This document shows positions 1 through 13,100 of a stretch of 64,000 bases of DNA, in pieces (position 1 is the first letter of the stretch; every line of letters begins with the position of its first letter). This stretch comes from Epiperipatus broadwayi (lineage: Eukaryota > Onychophora > Udeonychophora > Euonychophora > Peripatidae): assembly GCA_028023455.1 (NCBI GenBank), contig JAQFVV010012420.1:312001-376000 (forward strand), written 5' to 3'. Position numbers and translations under genes: made by a program. The notes beneath the pieces are model-generated. The model ran no database searches, was not told the DNA's origin, and worked only from the letters and a program-made list of their open reading frames with translations.

Positions 1-7
1 ATTCCAG

Positions 8-486
8 ACTACACAAAGATCTCCAGCCACTCCTTGAACTCTCATAATCTTCAACACTAGAGTGCAGAAAATAGACACAGACCCACCTCCATACGCAATA
101 CATGAAAAACTACAATTCACACCCCTACTCCTCAAACAACATGATTGACCGACACCAACTATTATCTATGCTTAACCCTTGCTTTTACTTCACCCTAGTC
201 TAGGTGAAGATGGCAGGGGCTCCTTTACTTTTTCTTTGTACAACAGTACACAAAAAGATCTCCAACCACTCCTTGAACTCTCATAATCTACACTAGAGTA
301 CAGAAAATAGACACAGACCCACCTACATATGCAATATACATGAAAAAACTACTAGTCCACACCTCTACTCCTCAAACAACATGATTGACCAACTCCAAGT
401 ATTACCTATGCTTAGCCCTTGCTTTTACTACACCCTAGCCTAGGTGAAGGTGGCAGGGGCTTCTTTACTTTTTCTCTGTACAACAG
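8..486. repeat. Two-copy tandem repeat, period about 239 bp
   Basis: The segment from about 8 to 246 is repeated at about 247 to 486 (for example AGATCTCC at 17 and again at 256, and GTACAACAG closing both copies). The copies differ by scattered substitutions and small indels. The array lies on the 3' side of the minus-strand gag remnant at 610-2113, so it may belong to the same retroelement. No coding potential is recognised in it. Confidence 0.85.
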
Positions 487-609
487 TTCCTCAATCCTAA
501 TTCCTGTGAGGTTGAAGTATGGCTCTGGACTGGGGCAACAAGGTTGGATTTTCCCATGCCAAGGTCATTCACATGGATCCCTATTTCTACCCCAGCTCAT
601 AGCATTAAT

Positions 610-2113
610 ACCTATGCCCTTTTAACTTTGTCAGGCGGTTGGCCTTGCTGACTCATGTCCACAGCATTTAATAATTCAGCCACTGGTTCTATAGCATTTA
701 CGTTGGCAGTGAGTAACATCTGCTCAATCTTAAAGGGCAGGTTATCATCACAATCTGGACCCTCTGATGTGTGGCATGCATTTAACATTGAGTTTGGGCA
801 TGTGCCTTCTAAAGAACTTGGAATAATTTTCACCCTCATTTGCCTTGTACCACCTCTCCTGCATCACTTAGTATAAAATGGTCTCCTGGAACTCTTCCCT
901 CCAGAAATTTCTTAACAGTTTCTCTGTAGCCCTCAAATGTGGCAGGATGGTGAAATAAGGATTCCCACCATGACTGTTAATCCCCTGCAAGCAATGGCTA
1001 GTTTGCTCGGCTCGCTCATTTGGTTTATCTGGAAATATTTTTCCAGGCTGTCTAGGTTCTCCCCAGTTTGTCCTAGAATACCCTGATCTTTAGGAACTGA
1101 TTCACATTAGACTGAGGGGACCGATCCTTATTTCTAATTTATTCTTCCAAGAACCGCCCTCACTATCCTTTTCTTTTTCTACATCATGACCCATGTTGCT
1201 AGCTGCATCCTCAGCTTCATCTCCCTCTATTCCTTTTGCTTCTATTACACCCCCTACTGCTTTCTCAATCCTCATTATTCTAAGGTCCTTAACCTTTTCT
1301 CCCAATACATTTATGGCTTTGTGGAGATTGGCTATATTTCCCTCATTTTTGCTCACCCAGATCTTGACTTTGTCCATCCTTGCAGTCTGCTCTTCTTTAA
1401 TAGTATTGATGACCAGTGATTTCAGTCATCCGTTCTCAAACTTGCTCACAGTTTCTTCTAATGACTACTGGAAATTCTCCCGTAAACCCTCTATCTTGCT
1501 GTCATTTCCTCCAACAGCTCTTCTATTTTGCTGTTGCAGCTTTTTGATATCTCGTTGCATGTCCTCATGCTTTTCTTCCATTAACTGTTGCTTGCCTATT
1601 ACTTGTGCTTTGATAGAGGTCCCTGCATCTCTCAATTTCCTCACTATCTCCTCCATACTTTGAAGCCTTGCTTCCATCCCTTGTGATATTTCATGCTTTA
1701 AGTCATTCATCTTTTGAGACACATCCTTTGCTATATCATCCATGTCATTCATCTTTTGCAACATATTCTCCAGATTTTGTGCCAAGCTATCTCTCCTGTC
1801 CTTCATCTCCTTCATATCTTGTGCCAACTTATCAGATCTATCATTCATATCATCTATCTTCTGTGACATATTATTTATCTGTTGTCACACATTATTATTA
1901 TTTTGTGCCATTTCCTTAGTCAAATTTATTTTTTCATATTTAGTAAAAGTTTTTCCATCATTACCATTAAGCCCACACTTTCTCCATTGGGTTTTTCTTC
2001 CCTTTGCTGCTTGCTACTGTTTCTCTTACGCTTTCCTGCCTTTCTGGCAGACTTTCCTCCACTGCTTCTCCATTTGCAGTGTCATCCTTTTCACTTATAT
2101 GTTCTTGCTCCAT
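610..2113 (-). pseudogene. Decayed retrotransposon gag with N-terminal coiled coil
   Basis: Read on the minus strand from an ATG at 2113, a charged leader passes through frameshifts into a long heptad-like, Met/Asp/Lys-rich coiled coil (open 1869-1465). An open stretch at 1377-1102 follows. About 1090-870 then carries shifted-frame peptides resembling a retrotransposon Gag core (ENLDS, KLAIACRGL, WWESL, TFEGYRE, VKKFLEG). The same signature occurs in the intact Gypsy ORF of this window (KIAIACSHI, MEWWEAM, TFEEYQR). An acidic tail runs 839-612. No CCHC knuckle, protease or RT follows, so this is a truncated, multiply frameshifted gag. A coiled-coil host protein is possible for the N-terminal part alone, but the Gag-like motifs downstream argue for a retroelement. 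Confidence 0.6.
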
Positions 2114-4564
2114 TTTTTAGAGCGCAATCTTGCCACCATTTACAAGCTTATTAACTAGCTTAAATTGCTTTACCGCAATTATTGAAAATGCGAAAATTTG
2201 AAGTTACTGACTAATTTATTTATCTATCTGGATATGCAGTGCACCTAATTCCACCCTATTCCATTCACCATTTATCTCTCCTATAACCTATGCTCCAGCT
2301 ATTCTATATTTTTTTACATATGTCTATGATTTTACACCAAAAAAGAAACAAATCAAAACAAAACTTTAATCTATATACTAATATTAACAAAATATCTCCA
2401 TCTCCCAAGTTCGCCCTTTTCTCTCATTTTTTTACATAACAAAATAAACTAATAAATTAATACTGGAAGTCATCCGCTCATTTTTATACTTGTATGCTGT
2501 TTTATATATATGCACAGCATCTCATCTCTTCAACCAATTTGTTTATTAAATATATTTTTTAATGAACGTAAAACTTTTTTTTTTTAAAAAAAAGCAACTT
2601 TTTCAGATTGAGAGCTTTTTTTTTTTTTGCTTTTACATTTGGTGGCCATATTTTTGCTATACTGGCTGCCTTGTATGAGGCCCTACACATTTGGTACCAA
2701 TTCCTTCTGTACCGGTCAATGCCCTCCCTTACCCTGTGGATTCTTACTACGCACGCAGAACTAAACATGAAATGACTATCACACATCGGAGTATGGCATT
2801 ATCAACTCAATAATACCCTCCGTATTTAATACCAAATGAAAGATTAACTCAAAACTAGTTATATTTCCTGATCTCTCCCCTGCTAAAACTCTATTGCCAT
2901 GCTGATGGACATCAATGTATTGGTTGTTGCATACCTTTGAAAGGGTGAATTGAAACCCAGCCTTTACACACCACTTCCAAAAAGAGAAAACCCCTCCTGA
3001 TAGGATATACAACTACCAACAAAACATATGACATAAATAAATAAAGATATCCACGTGACATCAAAATTTTTAACCCCCAATAAAGTAGTGTCCCATGGGC
3101 TAAACACAGTCATCTCTTTATGTCAGGTTATTGGTGAATTAAGCCACTATCGGAAATATATGCATTTAATATTGTTGGAAAGAGAAAAATAAATGAGACA
3201 CTTATGAAATAAAAAACAAATATTTATTTACCTCAAAAAACCAGTCTCCAAATACATACATAAAGAAAAATACATTCTCTAACCCCCCCCCCCCCCAACA
3301 TTATAACATGAAAAGAAAATTAATACTAATGTTTATGCACTTTAGATATGGAACTCTCTTCTTTATTTTATATAAATACTTTTGAATGAAGTGGTCTGAG
3401 TTTCTATCCACACAAACACATATTAAGCATTAGTTATTTTATATATTATCAAAAAAAATATGGTTATACATGTATGTCTATTTGCACATCCTTCCCACTA
3501 TTTACATAACATTTTTAAAAGTGTGCGCTTGTATATAAATCAAGCACATGCAGAGACAAAGGCAAATCTATAATTTATTTCTTTATGTTATACGCGTATT
3601 TATGTTATAAGTAATAACAAAATAATAAATAACACACACATAAATCAACATTTTAAACTTAATGTGAAAGGATGGTCTTACACAAAACAATCCTGCGCTT
3701 TGCAGATAAACAACTCAATATAGAAGATTCTTTTCTTTTATTAAAGTATCTAAATAATATTTAACTAAAAATGGTAAATGAATAAAATAACAAAATTTAT
3801 ATCCTGCAGCATCTTCAAACTTAATTCGGACTTCAGGGTTTCTGAGTGCGCTACACAACTGGACAACAGGGCGGTGAAGACTTCAATTTCATTTCACTAA
3901 CCAATGTAGATAATTTTGATCTTCTTGAGGTTTCTACTCAATATTTTTTTCTTTATGGCAGCATCAATAAAACTGCAACTTATTTGTACAATTTGTTGGG
4001 ATTTTTATTTGAAGCCAAGCTTGGCTTTGTTCCCTTTTCTTATTAGTTTCTTTAATATTGAGCTACCAATGTCTCCTTCTTAGATGCAGCCCTAATAAAT
4101 GGCATCAACAGCTTATATCTGGCAATCATCAGTCAGACGAAAGGAGCTTGGCATAACACTACAATACTTCTGCAACCATGATTTCACTCCATATTAGATT
4201 ATTATATATATTCACACTTCTATAAAGGTCAACAACAACAGCAGCAATAATAGTAATCATAATAATCTCAGAACCTGGTCAACAGCTTATATAGATACTC
4301 ATTGCACTATGAATTTGAGTACCCCCAGTAACTATTGCATCAGCCAACTCTACCTTCATGGTTAATGGATGAGAACAATGCATATAGTTTTTTATACTTT
4401 AATGTTATAATCATTTATTTAAATTTTATGGATAATTTTTATCTTAGTTTTACTCAGACCACCTTGATTGATTGAGTGAATTCCATTTGGAAAGTTTTTC
4501 TTACTTTTCCCTGACAAAAAGCTCAATACTAAAAAACACAAATCAAAAATAAAATAAGATTTTA
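2114..4564. other. AT-rich non-coding stretch
   Basis: No convincing gene is seen; short open frames here are low complexity. It contains A/T homopolymers, a run of 14 C at 3283-3296, and a somewhat GC-richer block at about 2640-3010 that may be leader or LTR of the adjacent gag remnant (inference only). Confidence 0.6.
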
Positions 4565-4723
4565 TCTACTAATCTTGGCATCTCATTGCCTCAGACTCTT
4601 TAGTTCTTAAAAGTAAAATACAAAGCAGGATGGTTTTGTCATTGTCTACTGATCTTGGTGTCTCATTGCCTCAGACTCTTAGTTCTTAAAAGTAAAATGC
4701 AAAGCAGGATGGTTTTGTCATTG
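4565..4723. repeat. Tandem duplication, period 80 bp
   Basis: The segment 4565-4644 is repeated at 4645-4723 with about five differences (for example CTCTTTAG versus CTCTTAG). The high identity suggests a recent local duplication. No coding content. Confidence 0.9.
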
Positions 4724-5320
4724 ATAAATGTATGAAAAGATTCGTATCTTTGAAATATGATAGCTATTGTGTTAATTGTTATAAATATGAAGTAGTTGAT
4801 AAATTAAAAATGGTAATGAGTCAAAGAGATCATTATTTTATTTAAATTTACAAATTAGTTAAAATGTATAAACCAGGGATCTAATTAAAACTATCTGTAA
4901 ATTTTTTTTCTCTCCATCATAACTGTCAATTATTTTTTGGTGTCTACCAAGAATTTAACTCTTACAAAAAACCCTCTTTATCGATAGTTATAGGCCATAA
5001 TATTATTTATAGAACAACTTCATAAATAAGAAAAAAGGCAGGTGATTTTAGCATTATCTCAAACAAATCACTAGTAATATTTTCTATTAAAAAATAATAT
5101 TTATACAATTAAACTGCTTATGAAATAATTCCATATTGCATGAAAAAAATACCATTGCAATTTCATGGTATTTATGAAATACCATGCTATTCCCATTCAT
5201 ACATGGATCAGACTAATTACAGAATCAATGCCATGAGAGAATACATTCTTGTAGTTGGGGCACAATCTGACATAATTTTTTTTAATAATTCAGTTTTTTT
5301 ATAAAGAGAAAATGTATTGT
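4724..5320. other. AT-rich non-coding stretch
   Basis: I see no gene, repeat unit or structured element. A small near-palindrome around a repeated ATGGTATTT is present at about 5145-5190. Confidence 0.5.
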
Positions 5321-5778
5321 GAGAATATATATTTGCATTGAATTAATTATGTAATTTTGTGTGAAAATAAAAACTGTTACCCTTTTTAAAAAATAAACTC
5401 TTAATATAGAAATGCAAATATTTTGATTTCAGCTGTTAAAATTACAAATAAATATATATTTATACACTTGTAGATAAATTAAAATTCCACATAAAAATGT
5501 GTTAACTTTACAATTTGACACATTATGTTATATTGCGAGGCTGATATAAGAGAATATATATTTACAATGAATTAATTATGTAATTTTGTGTGAAAATAAA
5601 AACTGTTGCCCTTTTTAAAAAATAAACTCTTAATATAGAAATGCAAATATTTTGATTTCAGCTGTTAAAATTACAAATAAATACATATTTATACACTTGT
5701 AGATAAATTAAAATTCCACATAAAAATGTGTTAACGTTACTATTTGAAACATTATGTTACATTACGAGGCAGATATTA
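5321..5778. repeat. Tandem duplication, period 229 bp, with decayed outliers
   Basis: Copy 1 spans 5321-5549 and copy 2 spans 5550-5778, nearly identical by eye (both contain AATAAACTCTTAATATAG and GATTTCAGCTGTTAAAATT). Weaker echoes follow at about 5800-5935 and 6000-6130 (AATAAACTTTTAACAC, then a GATAA...CATAAAAATG block). The region therefore looks like an old minisatellite whose first two units were duplicated or homogenised recently. Confidence 0.85.
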
Positions 5779-6260
5779 AAATTATAAACACTTTTTATTT
5801 GTTTGTTTTTTTTTTAAATTAATTTTTAACACAAGAAATTACAATTTTATTACTTTAAAAAATAATGTACAGAAAATTGAGATTTTCACACAGCTGAAGG
5901 ATAAATTTAAATTTTTTATAAACCTTTTGTTATGAATATTAAACTCCGACCATCTGTTTTTCTTTTAATCTTCCCTGATATAATAATTTAGCAATTGTTT
6001 CATTTGATACTGAAAATAAACTTTTAACACATAATTGCAATTGTTTTGTTTCTGGACTTTATAAAGTCAGTATGAAATTTTGGAGAGCTTAAAGATAAGT
6101 TTAATTTCTTCATAAAAATGTTCATGATTTTTTTTGTTTTTTATGATGATTACTAAAAAAATAATAATCTGATATTGCAAACTAATATATTTTTTGTTTC
6201 ATTGTTTAAATTAATGAAAATACATTTTAATACAGAATAGACAATTTTTTGTCTTTATAT

Positions 6261-7354
6261 ATCAAATACACCTGAGAATTTGTATGTGTATAAATAGTAT
6301 TCAGATTTTAACTGACATTCTAATAATTCAATTTTATCATCAATGCATACACTATGAAAACTATAGTCTGAAAATAACTTTGTGATGCTATATTAGATGA
6401 TCTAAAAATGTTTGAAAAAATAATAGATTTGAACTTATGTATCTTGGAATAATAATATATCAGTATTTCAAATTCTTAAAAAAGTTTGGGATATATTGGA
6501 CATTCCATCCATTTAATTCTCACTGAGCTATGTAAATTATATTTATATAAAAACTCTTTGTCAATTTTCTTAACTGATTTTTTGTAAATCTTTAACTTAA
6601 ATCAAAGTTTAATTATTGTGACTATGTTTCACATTACCTGCAATTCTGTTACAGCTTAAAAAATATTTTTCTTCTAGCTTATCAAATTCATAACGATTAA
6701 CTATAAGCTTAGAGGAATTAATTGTGCTTTGAGTTATTTATAGATCTTAGAATCTCATTACTCCAATCATTTGCATTCTAAAATGATACAGATAAATCAA
6801 AATGCATGATATCCATGTAAACTCAATAAATATGTTAAATCCACCCACACATAATTAATGTTATTTTAGAAAAAGCTTAACTTAGAACATTTCATATATT
6901 TCACAAGATAAACACATCAATATCTTTTAGATCGTTATCAAAACTTAAATTTAATAACATTTTATAACCTTCATTTTTTTTAGTATAGCCATCAATAATT
7001 TAAATTTTATAACTACTATAAATATTACAAATTTTTTTCTTCTTTTTTATTACATCATATGAATTTTTGTTTGTTTTTTCTTTAAAAAAATTAAGTTTAT
7101 ATACAAATATACATTTTTTTTACTTTATCTTAATAGAAGAAATAGATTATATTAGATTCTTTTTAATGATACACATTTTAATTGTAGTTCATTTAAAGTT
7201 TAAAAAAACTATTAGTTATATTAAATTCCTCCTATGTAATTATAATTAATGATCAATTATAAATGGTCATTATAAGTATGTGTGTGAAAGTATTTGTTAA
7301 TTTGTAAATTTATAATCAAGAGGGATGTTATAATAAGTACAAGTAGACATTAAA
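6261..7354. other. AT-rich non-coding stretch
   Basis: No recognisable gene. The short open frame at 7067-7249 is a Phe/Ile/Lys-rich low-complexity translation. Confidence 0.5.
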
Positions 7355-7432
7355 AATACTAAATACCATCTAATCACAAGAAATATCATTGACAATACTA
7401 AATACCATCTAATCACAAGATATATCATTGGC
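7355..7432. repeat. 39-bp tandem duplication
   Basis: Units at 7355-7393 and 7394-7432 both begin AATACTAAATACCATCTAAT and differ at two positions. It lies just upstream of the TA-flanked element at 7464. Confidence 0.9.
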
Positions 7433-7463
7433 AATTGGAAAGTCATTGTAAAATTTAAAAATA

Positions 7464-8402
7464 CACCTGGGTCTCGTTTTATGCGGATTATTTTAATGCA
7501 ATTTTGAAGTTATGCAATTCATGTTTCTTCTTAATATATTTCATATATCACTATATTTATTAGATATCAAGAAATTTAAATTATTAATAACTTATTTTGA
7601 CTTGAAATACTTAAGTTTTTTTCTTTTCAAAAATATAAAGTTATATTAGCAGCTAACGTGAATATGGCCTGAAGCAGTATTTAGAATCTTAGCTTCTATG
7701 TAAATAACCTATTTATACTAAGGAGTAAATAATAATAATAGATTTATACTTACATATAAAAATATTGCAATAAATATTCAAAAAATTTAAACTTTTAAAC
7801 CGTATTTTGTTATATATAACAGAAATAAATAATCTTTTAGATTTTTAAAATAAAAAATGAAGACTTTATAAACTGAAAATAATATTTCTAATGATAATGT
7901 ATAATCTTTTTGTTTTGATTGCGATCTCATTTTTTTAATATAGAAACAGAAAACCATTAACACAGCAGAAGACTGATGGTGGAGTTAGTTGTACATCACA
8001 TCACGAATAAAAATAAAGTGGCTAACAGGTTTCTCTGGGCATAATTGCTGAGAGATTCTTGACTTTGTTTAAGGAGACGCCACAATGCATCACATCACAT
8101 CGAATCTGATTTCTTACCAGTTTACAAACGAACGCTAGCGGTAATGATTAAAATATGTATGAAAAATGTAAAATTAAATACTATAGATTTGAAATTTTTT
8201 ATTAGTCATATTTTATTTGCTTATTTTTTTAATGCGAATTTTAAAGTAATTTTTCCTTGTTGCTTTGCTTTTATGTGAATTCTGAAAAATATAGAACCTA
8301 TCCCCCATTTTTCAAGTTAAGTTAAATCTATTTTTGTGCGATTTTTTTTTTATTGCGGGTTTTCTGTGGAACCTATCTACCGCATAAAACAAGACCCAGG
8401 TG
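7464..8402. mobile_element. Non-autonomous Tc1/mariner-superfamily (pogo/Tigger-like) element
   Basis: The left end CACCTGGGTCTCGTTTTATG (7464) is matched in inverted orientation by the right end, which closes in AGACCCAGGTG (8402). The terminal inverted repeats are about 23 bp with one mismatch. Both ends abut a TA (7462-7463 and 8403-8404), the target duplication expected of Tc1/mariner/pogo transposons. The 939-bp interior has no transposase frame, so the copy is non-autonomous. A LINE 3' fragment is nested inside at 8005-8087. Assignment to the pogo/Tigger branch rests only on the look of the termini. Confidence 0.8.
8005..8087 (+). mobile_element. Extremely 5'-truncated LINE 3' end
   Basis: 8018-8087 matches the 3' UTR of the LINE ending near 53830 (shared GATTCTTGACTTTGTTTAAGG-type core split by a few changes; roughly ten mismatches in about 78 bases by eye). 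The fragment is bracketed by an 11-bp direct repeat CATCACATCAC at 7994-8004 and 8088-8098. This fits target-primed reverse transcription of a copy that stopped after about 80 bases. The 53.8-kb copy also ends in a similar CATCAC string, so part of the right repeat could be the element's own tail. Confidence 0.7.
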
Positions 8403-9014
8403 TAGTAATAGTAAATATCATCCATTTAAATATATATATATTAACAAATTTTCACATATTTAAAAATATTTCAACATATATATATATTTGTATTTATATA
8501 TTGGATTATTTATATCATCTAATATTAAATGTCTTCAGAAAAATTTATGTTTATTTAAATATTGTAATTACATTTTACTGTTAGTAATAGCACACAATTA
8601 GTATATGCACAATGTTTTGAAAGGTATTATTCCCCTCTCTTCTTCTGGTGTTGCTGGCCTGACTAGTGTACCGGTCAGTTTTGTCTTTCATATACAAGAT
8701 CTACCATCTAGGCAAAAGTACCTCAAATCCAATCATGCCCAAGATACATAAGTCAGGAACACCCATGAACTCTTCCCTATTTGCCGATTTTCCAGATCTA
8801 CCAACTTATGAGCAACAATCCCAATGATACAGATCTAATTTATCTCTCTCCGCAAGCATTACAAAGTGAAGATACAAAGAGGCTCTAATTGAAAATGACA
8901 AGATAGTGAAGCATTTATTATAAGATTTGATCTCTCTAAAAGATTGGACCTTTCACGTTAATTATATATATATGAAAAGAAAGTTACTGTTAACACTAAC
9001 TGAAATAATTATAG
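8403..9014. other. Non-coding, partly GC-richer block
   Basis: 8403-8610 is low-complexity AT. About 8620-8900 is less AT-biased (contains CTGACTAGTGTACCGGTCAG), suggesting an unidentified repeat or SINE. No reading frame is supportable. Confidence 0.4.
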
Positions 9015-9194
9015 AAAATATACAAACCATCATACAATTACAAATATCCAGTAACGCCCTCTGTTTAAAGATCTATATCTCAATAATAGCAAACCTCAAA
9101 ATGATCATTTTGAGGTTTGCTATTATTGAGATATAGATCTTTAAACAGAGGGCGTTACTGGATATTTGTAATTGTATGATGGTTTGTATATTTT
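9015..9194. repeat. Perfect 180-bp palindrome without spacer
   Basis: The 90 bases 9015-9104 are exactly the reverse complement of 9105-9194, with symmetry centred on GATC at 9103-9106 and pairing stopping at 9014/9195. The arms contain the less AT-rich string GTAACGCCCTCTG. Any open frame here is an artefact of the symmetry. It could be a foldback MITE, a very recent inverted duplication or an assembly or library hairpin artefact. The absence of even one mismatch favours recent or artefactual origin. Confidence 0.95.
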
Positions 9195-9759
9195 ATATAT
9201 ATATATAGGATTAGCAGATCAACTAGTCAGAGCAAGCATAATTTATTAATCAAAATATAATATTTTAAATAAAGGAAACACTGATTCTGAAAGTTATTAT
9301 ATATGTATGATTTATTAATTTGATTATATTTCTCCATTAGTCATCATTGGTCTCTTTACGTTTATATAATGAGATTTATCTTTTATTATTTAAGAAGTTA
9401 CAAATATATTCATTAATTTATTATTTTATTGTGGCTCATTTATCTGCCAATAATCGATAAACTACAGTATCTGTAAATATAATTTTAATAGGCTATATAG
9501 GAATATATAAATGACTCTGAAGTCCACCCCTAGAAAGAAGAACAAAATATAGCACTTGACCAAATTTATTTAATAAAGATTCTTGTATTATCGAAATATG
9601 ATTAATAGTAATAAATGTGGTAATCTCAGCTTATGCTGAGTAAAAAACGTGTGTGGGAGAGTTGATTTAGAATATATATAATTGTGTCGCAAAATGACAC
9701 CCACATGAAAATATTAATAAATATCATAAAAAAACCTGCTTAGTAGAATCAGAACATTG
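9195..9759. other. AT-rich non-coding stretch
   Basis: An AT dinucleotide run follows the palindrome (about 9191-9207). Nothing else is recognised. Confidence 0.5.
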
Positions 9760-10140
9760 CGGCTTAGGGATATCCATAGGTTTTATGTGGAATGAAGACT
9801 AAGGGGCAGTGCATGCATGGTGGCATTTTACGTGATCCAGTCTCAGATCCTAGAAGGTGCTTCAGAATTTTCATGGAAGATTGATGACCGACTTCTTTCT
9901 GCTACTTTGGCAGAGTCAGTACACTGAATGACGAATAGTCTGCTATCACCCGGTTTTCCCGGAGCATTCTCATACAGCTACCTCAAGCGACAAAATAAGT
10001 CCCTAGGGGGTTTAAGAGCTTGGTTCATGGACTTGGAGATACAAGACGGGGTTCAGCTATCTGATACATGCAGTGAAATGAAGCACAAATATACATAAAC
10101 AAACAAGGAGGCCGGTATGCATGCAACGCTTGGAAGCAGA
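9760..10140. other. Unidentified GC-richer block
   Basis: This block stands out by composition from its surroundings (for example CACCCGGTTTTCCCGGAGC near 9949 and GGAGGCCGGTATGCATGCAA near 10109). There is no open frame of note, no clear terminal repeats and no tRNA-like boxes. It is probably part of a repeat (LINE 3' UTR, LTR or SINE), but nothing in the sequence decides which. Confidence 0.4.
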
Positions 10141-13100
10141 TACATATAAAACTTTTAAAATAATTAATTAATTAATATCTATATATTTTGGGAATATCCA
10201 GTGTAATGGTATGATTAGAATACTAAACAGTAATGGAAAACTTAAATTCATTAATAAAAATAATAAGATACTGGAAATTGAGAATTTCCCTCCCCTTTGT
10301 TAAATTACTTTACACAATAATTTCCCATAAACATTGAGACAAACATGAATATTCGGTTCCAAGTGCTTTTATCACAATTACAAATAATTTTACATATATA
10401 GGAGTTAGTTGGTAGTTATTTATCGAATAAGATATTAAATTTAAATAAACACATTTCATGATTTTAAACTAGCGCTATTACGTTAAATTGGGAAAAACAT
10501 TTCTTGGAAAAAAGAAGATTTCTAGTCTGTTTTAGATTATAACATTATGAGATAATTAAAATGTTTTCTCCTAAACTGGCGAGTGTTCGCTCTCATGAAA
10601 ATAACAAAACTTGTTTTTAACTAAACTTAATCGATATCCCCATAAAAGAAAGGGGGAGATTTAAAAGAAAGATCGAACATTTTTACGAATTTAGGAAGTC
10701 ATTGGCATATTATTTAAAATACAAAAATATAAAATATAATAATCAAAATTAGAAATATTGCTGCCACACAACATATAATGTACATTAAGGGTTTTTAAAA
10801 AAAATTTATATATACTCAATAAGTTATTTTTTAACATAATACTCTCAACTTCTAGTGTAATTTTTTTGCTGGGGTAATTGGCCAATTTTTACCCCATAGA
10901 CAACAATTCTAAATACTTAATCTGCATACGATATTCTTGCTTAACGATGAGTTTTGGGAGACAAATTCCCTCTGCTGGGCAAAGTAAAGGTATATATGAA
11001 TAATCTAGGCCACAGAATTTATCAGACATAAAAACTTATCTTATTTTCATTTGTTACTAGCATGGGAAATAAATATTTTCTATGAAACTTTGTTACCTGA
11101 CATACTATAGGGAAATGCTTCTTTATCATTTTATCTGTCTTTTAAATCAATGATTTTATAAGAAAATTTTTATTACTTGTAGTTGTTTCTTTCATCTGAA
11201 AATATATTTTTTAATAAAGTAACCATATCATGATAATCCATTGCTTGATGGCAAAAAAAGTAATTTCTTTTTTTAATAAGGATTGTACCAAGAAAAGTTT
11301 AATTAACAGAGAATCTAATCTTCTAGATTTCTTCACTTAAAAGATTTTTAATTTGTCTGAGGTTAAATTGTGTTTTTGTATCTTGGCGTTTATTTTTATT
11401 TAAGACATTTCATATTTTTTAATTAAACTTAACATTTTTTAATATATCATTGACTGCATTTGTAGGTATTTTAATGTTTTTTTCCTCTCTATCTGCAACT
11501 GAGATAAACATAAAAAAGTAAAAAGGCCATAAATAACCATAATTTATCAAAGTATCCATATGTAAAACATTTTATTTATTGGACAATTAATATCAAATTG
11601 TTTATCGGTTAATTAACATCTATTTGGCCAATCTCTTAGAAATAATTTGCAGGGTAAACAATCAAGTACAAAAATATAGGTAATACTTTTCCTTGTTCCA
11701 GCTTTGAATAAAAATCAAAACTATATTTTAAGACTTTTTCTCATACTATAATCAACGAGTGATATTTTGCACTATTTTAGCTCGTTAAATGAATAGAGCT
11801 GCAATGGAGCGCAGTGGTGACGCTTCATTGAAATTTAGTATTCTTTTTAAAATTATGTGAAAACTACAAGCATGATGTCAACAGAAATCCCAGCATTCAG
11901 TGCATTTTTCAATTTTCTTTCTAATGGCATTCATTAAGTTAAAATCCAAAAAAAATTGGATTTTTTATGAATATTTTTATGGATAGGTTCATTTAATTTT
12001 TTTATTTTTTCCTCAGTTTATTAATTTTCATGGAGAAGATAAAGGCAGAAATTTTTAAACAGCCAAAGAGTCTACAAAAATGGATTAAAAATGTGCCAAT
12101 AATTCACATTTCAAGGACTTCAAAATGTAATCAGAATATCGGGTTGTAAATATTAACAATTTTTATTTTTTAATTATTTGAATAATAAATTTTTAAAAAC
12201 TATTTGATAAATGGTATGTTCGCATTTGTATTGGTGTCTGTGTAGTATATAATATCATTTATGCTCTTCATTATACATATATAAATTTAAACATTTGCAT
12301 TCAAATACAACAAAAGTAGTTTATGTAATTTTGGGGCTCAGATCTAGGTTTAGGCAATCTTATTTTCTAGACATAAGAATTCTCAAAAGGTTTAATAATT
12401 TATACTATGTTTATTACTATACTTATTTGCTGTCTTGGTGTTTGCAAATTGCAGGTTTGTGTTCATATAACATGTAACTTCTATTATAGAGCAGTACAAT
12501 GTAAATTTTAGGGCTGATTATCAAATATACAGAAATTTTGCAGTTGACAAAGCAATCACAAAATTTACTGGGCATAGTACCATGTGAAAATATAAACACA
12601 TAAAACCAACAAAGAGAGATTTCAAATGGTGTGTATATGGAGATAACCACAATAGTTATGTATATACCACATGAAATTGTATACAGGCAAAGAATCAAAT
12701 TCTGATTCTTGCCTATGCCTTGGTATTCATGCTGTGAAGTTAGTAGTTTTTCCACATCTTGCATCACATTATTTTTAATTCTTAGCTAGCAAATGAAGTA
12801 TATGCAAATAATTTATATCTCTGTGACAATAAATATAACAAGATAGCATCACTGGTGTGCATAAAGAATATAAACATCACTGATGTACACAAAAAAAATA
12901 TAAAATGAAGAGATAAAACTTATTTTATCAGTAACACAGAAAGTAAGCTACAATTTCTAGTTTTAGATAGTCAAGAAGCCAATTGCTACGATGACAAATG
13001 CATATCAATCTTCTGGAAATGATTTGTTTTGTATCTTTTATTAGAATGAATCTTTTTCTTATAAATGCCTTTGAGATTTGTCACCTTTGAAATACAAGAT

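Noticed and set aside
3283-3296. C14 run as a functional site
   Set aside because: A lone homopolymer with no flanking structure, probably slippage.
12423-12767. 114-codon minus-strand open frame as a gene
   Set aside because: Composition is background-like, with no domain, no start context and no neighbouring exon signals.
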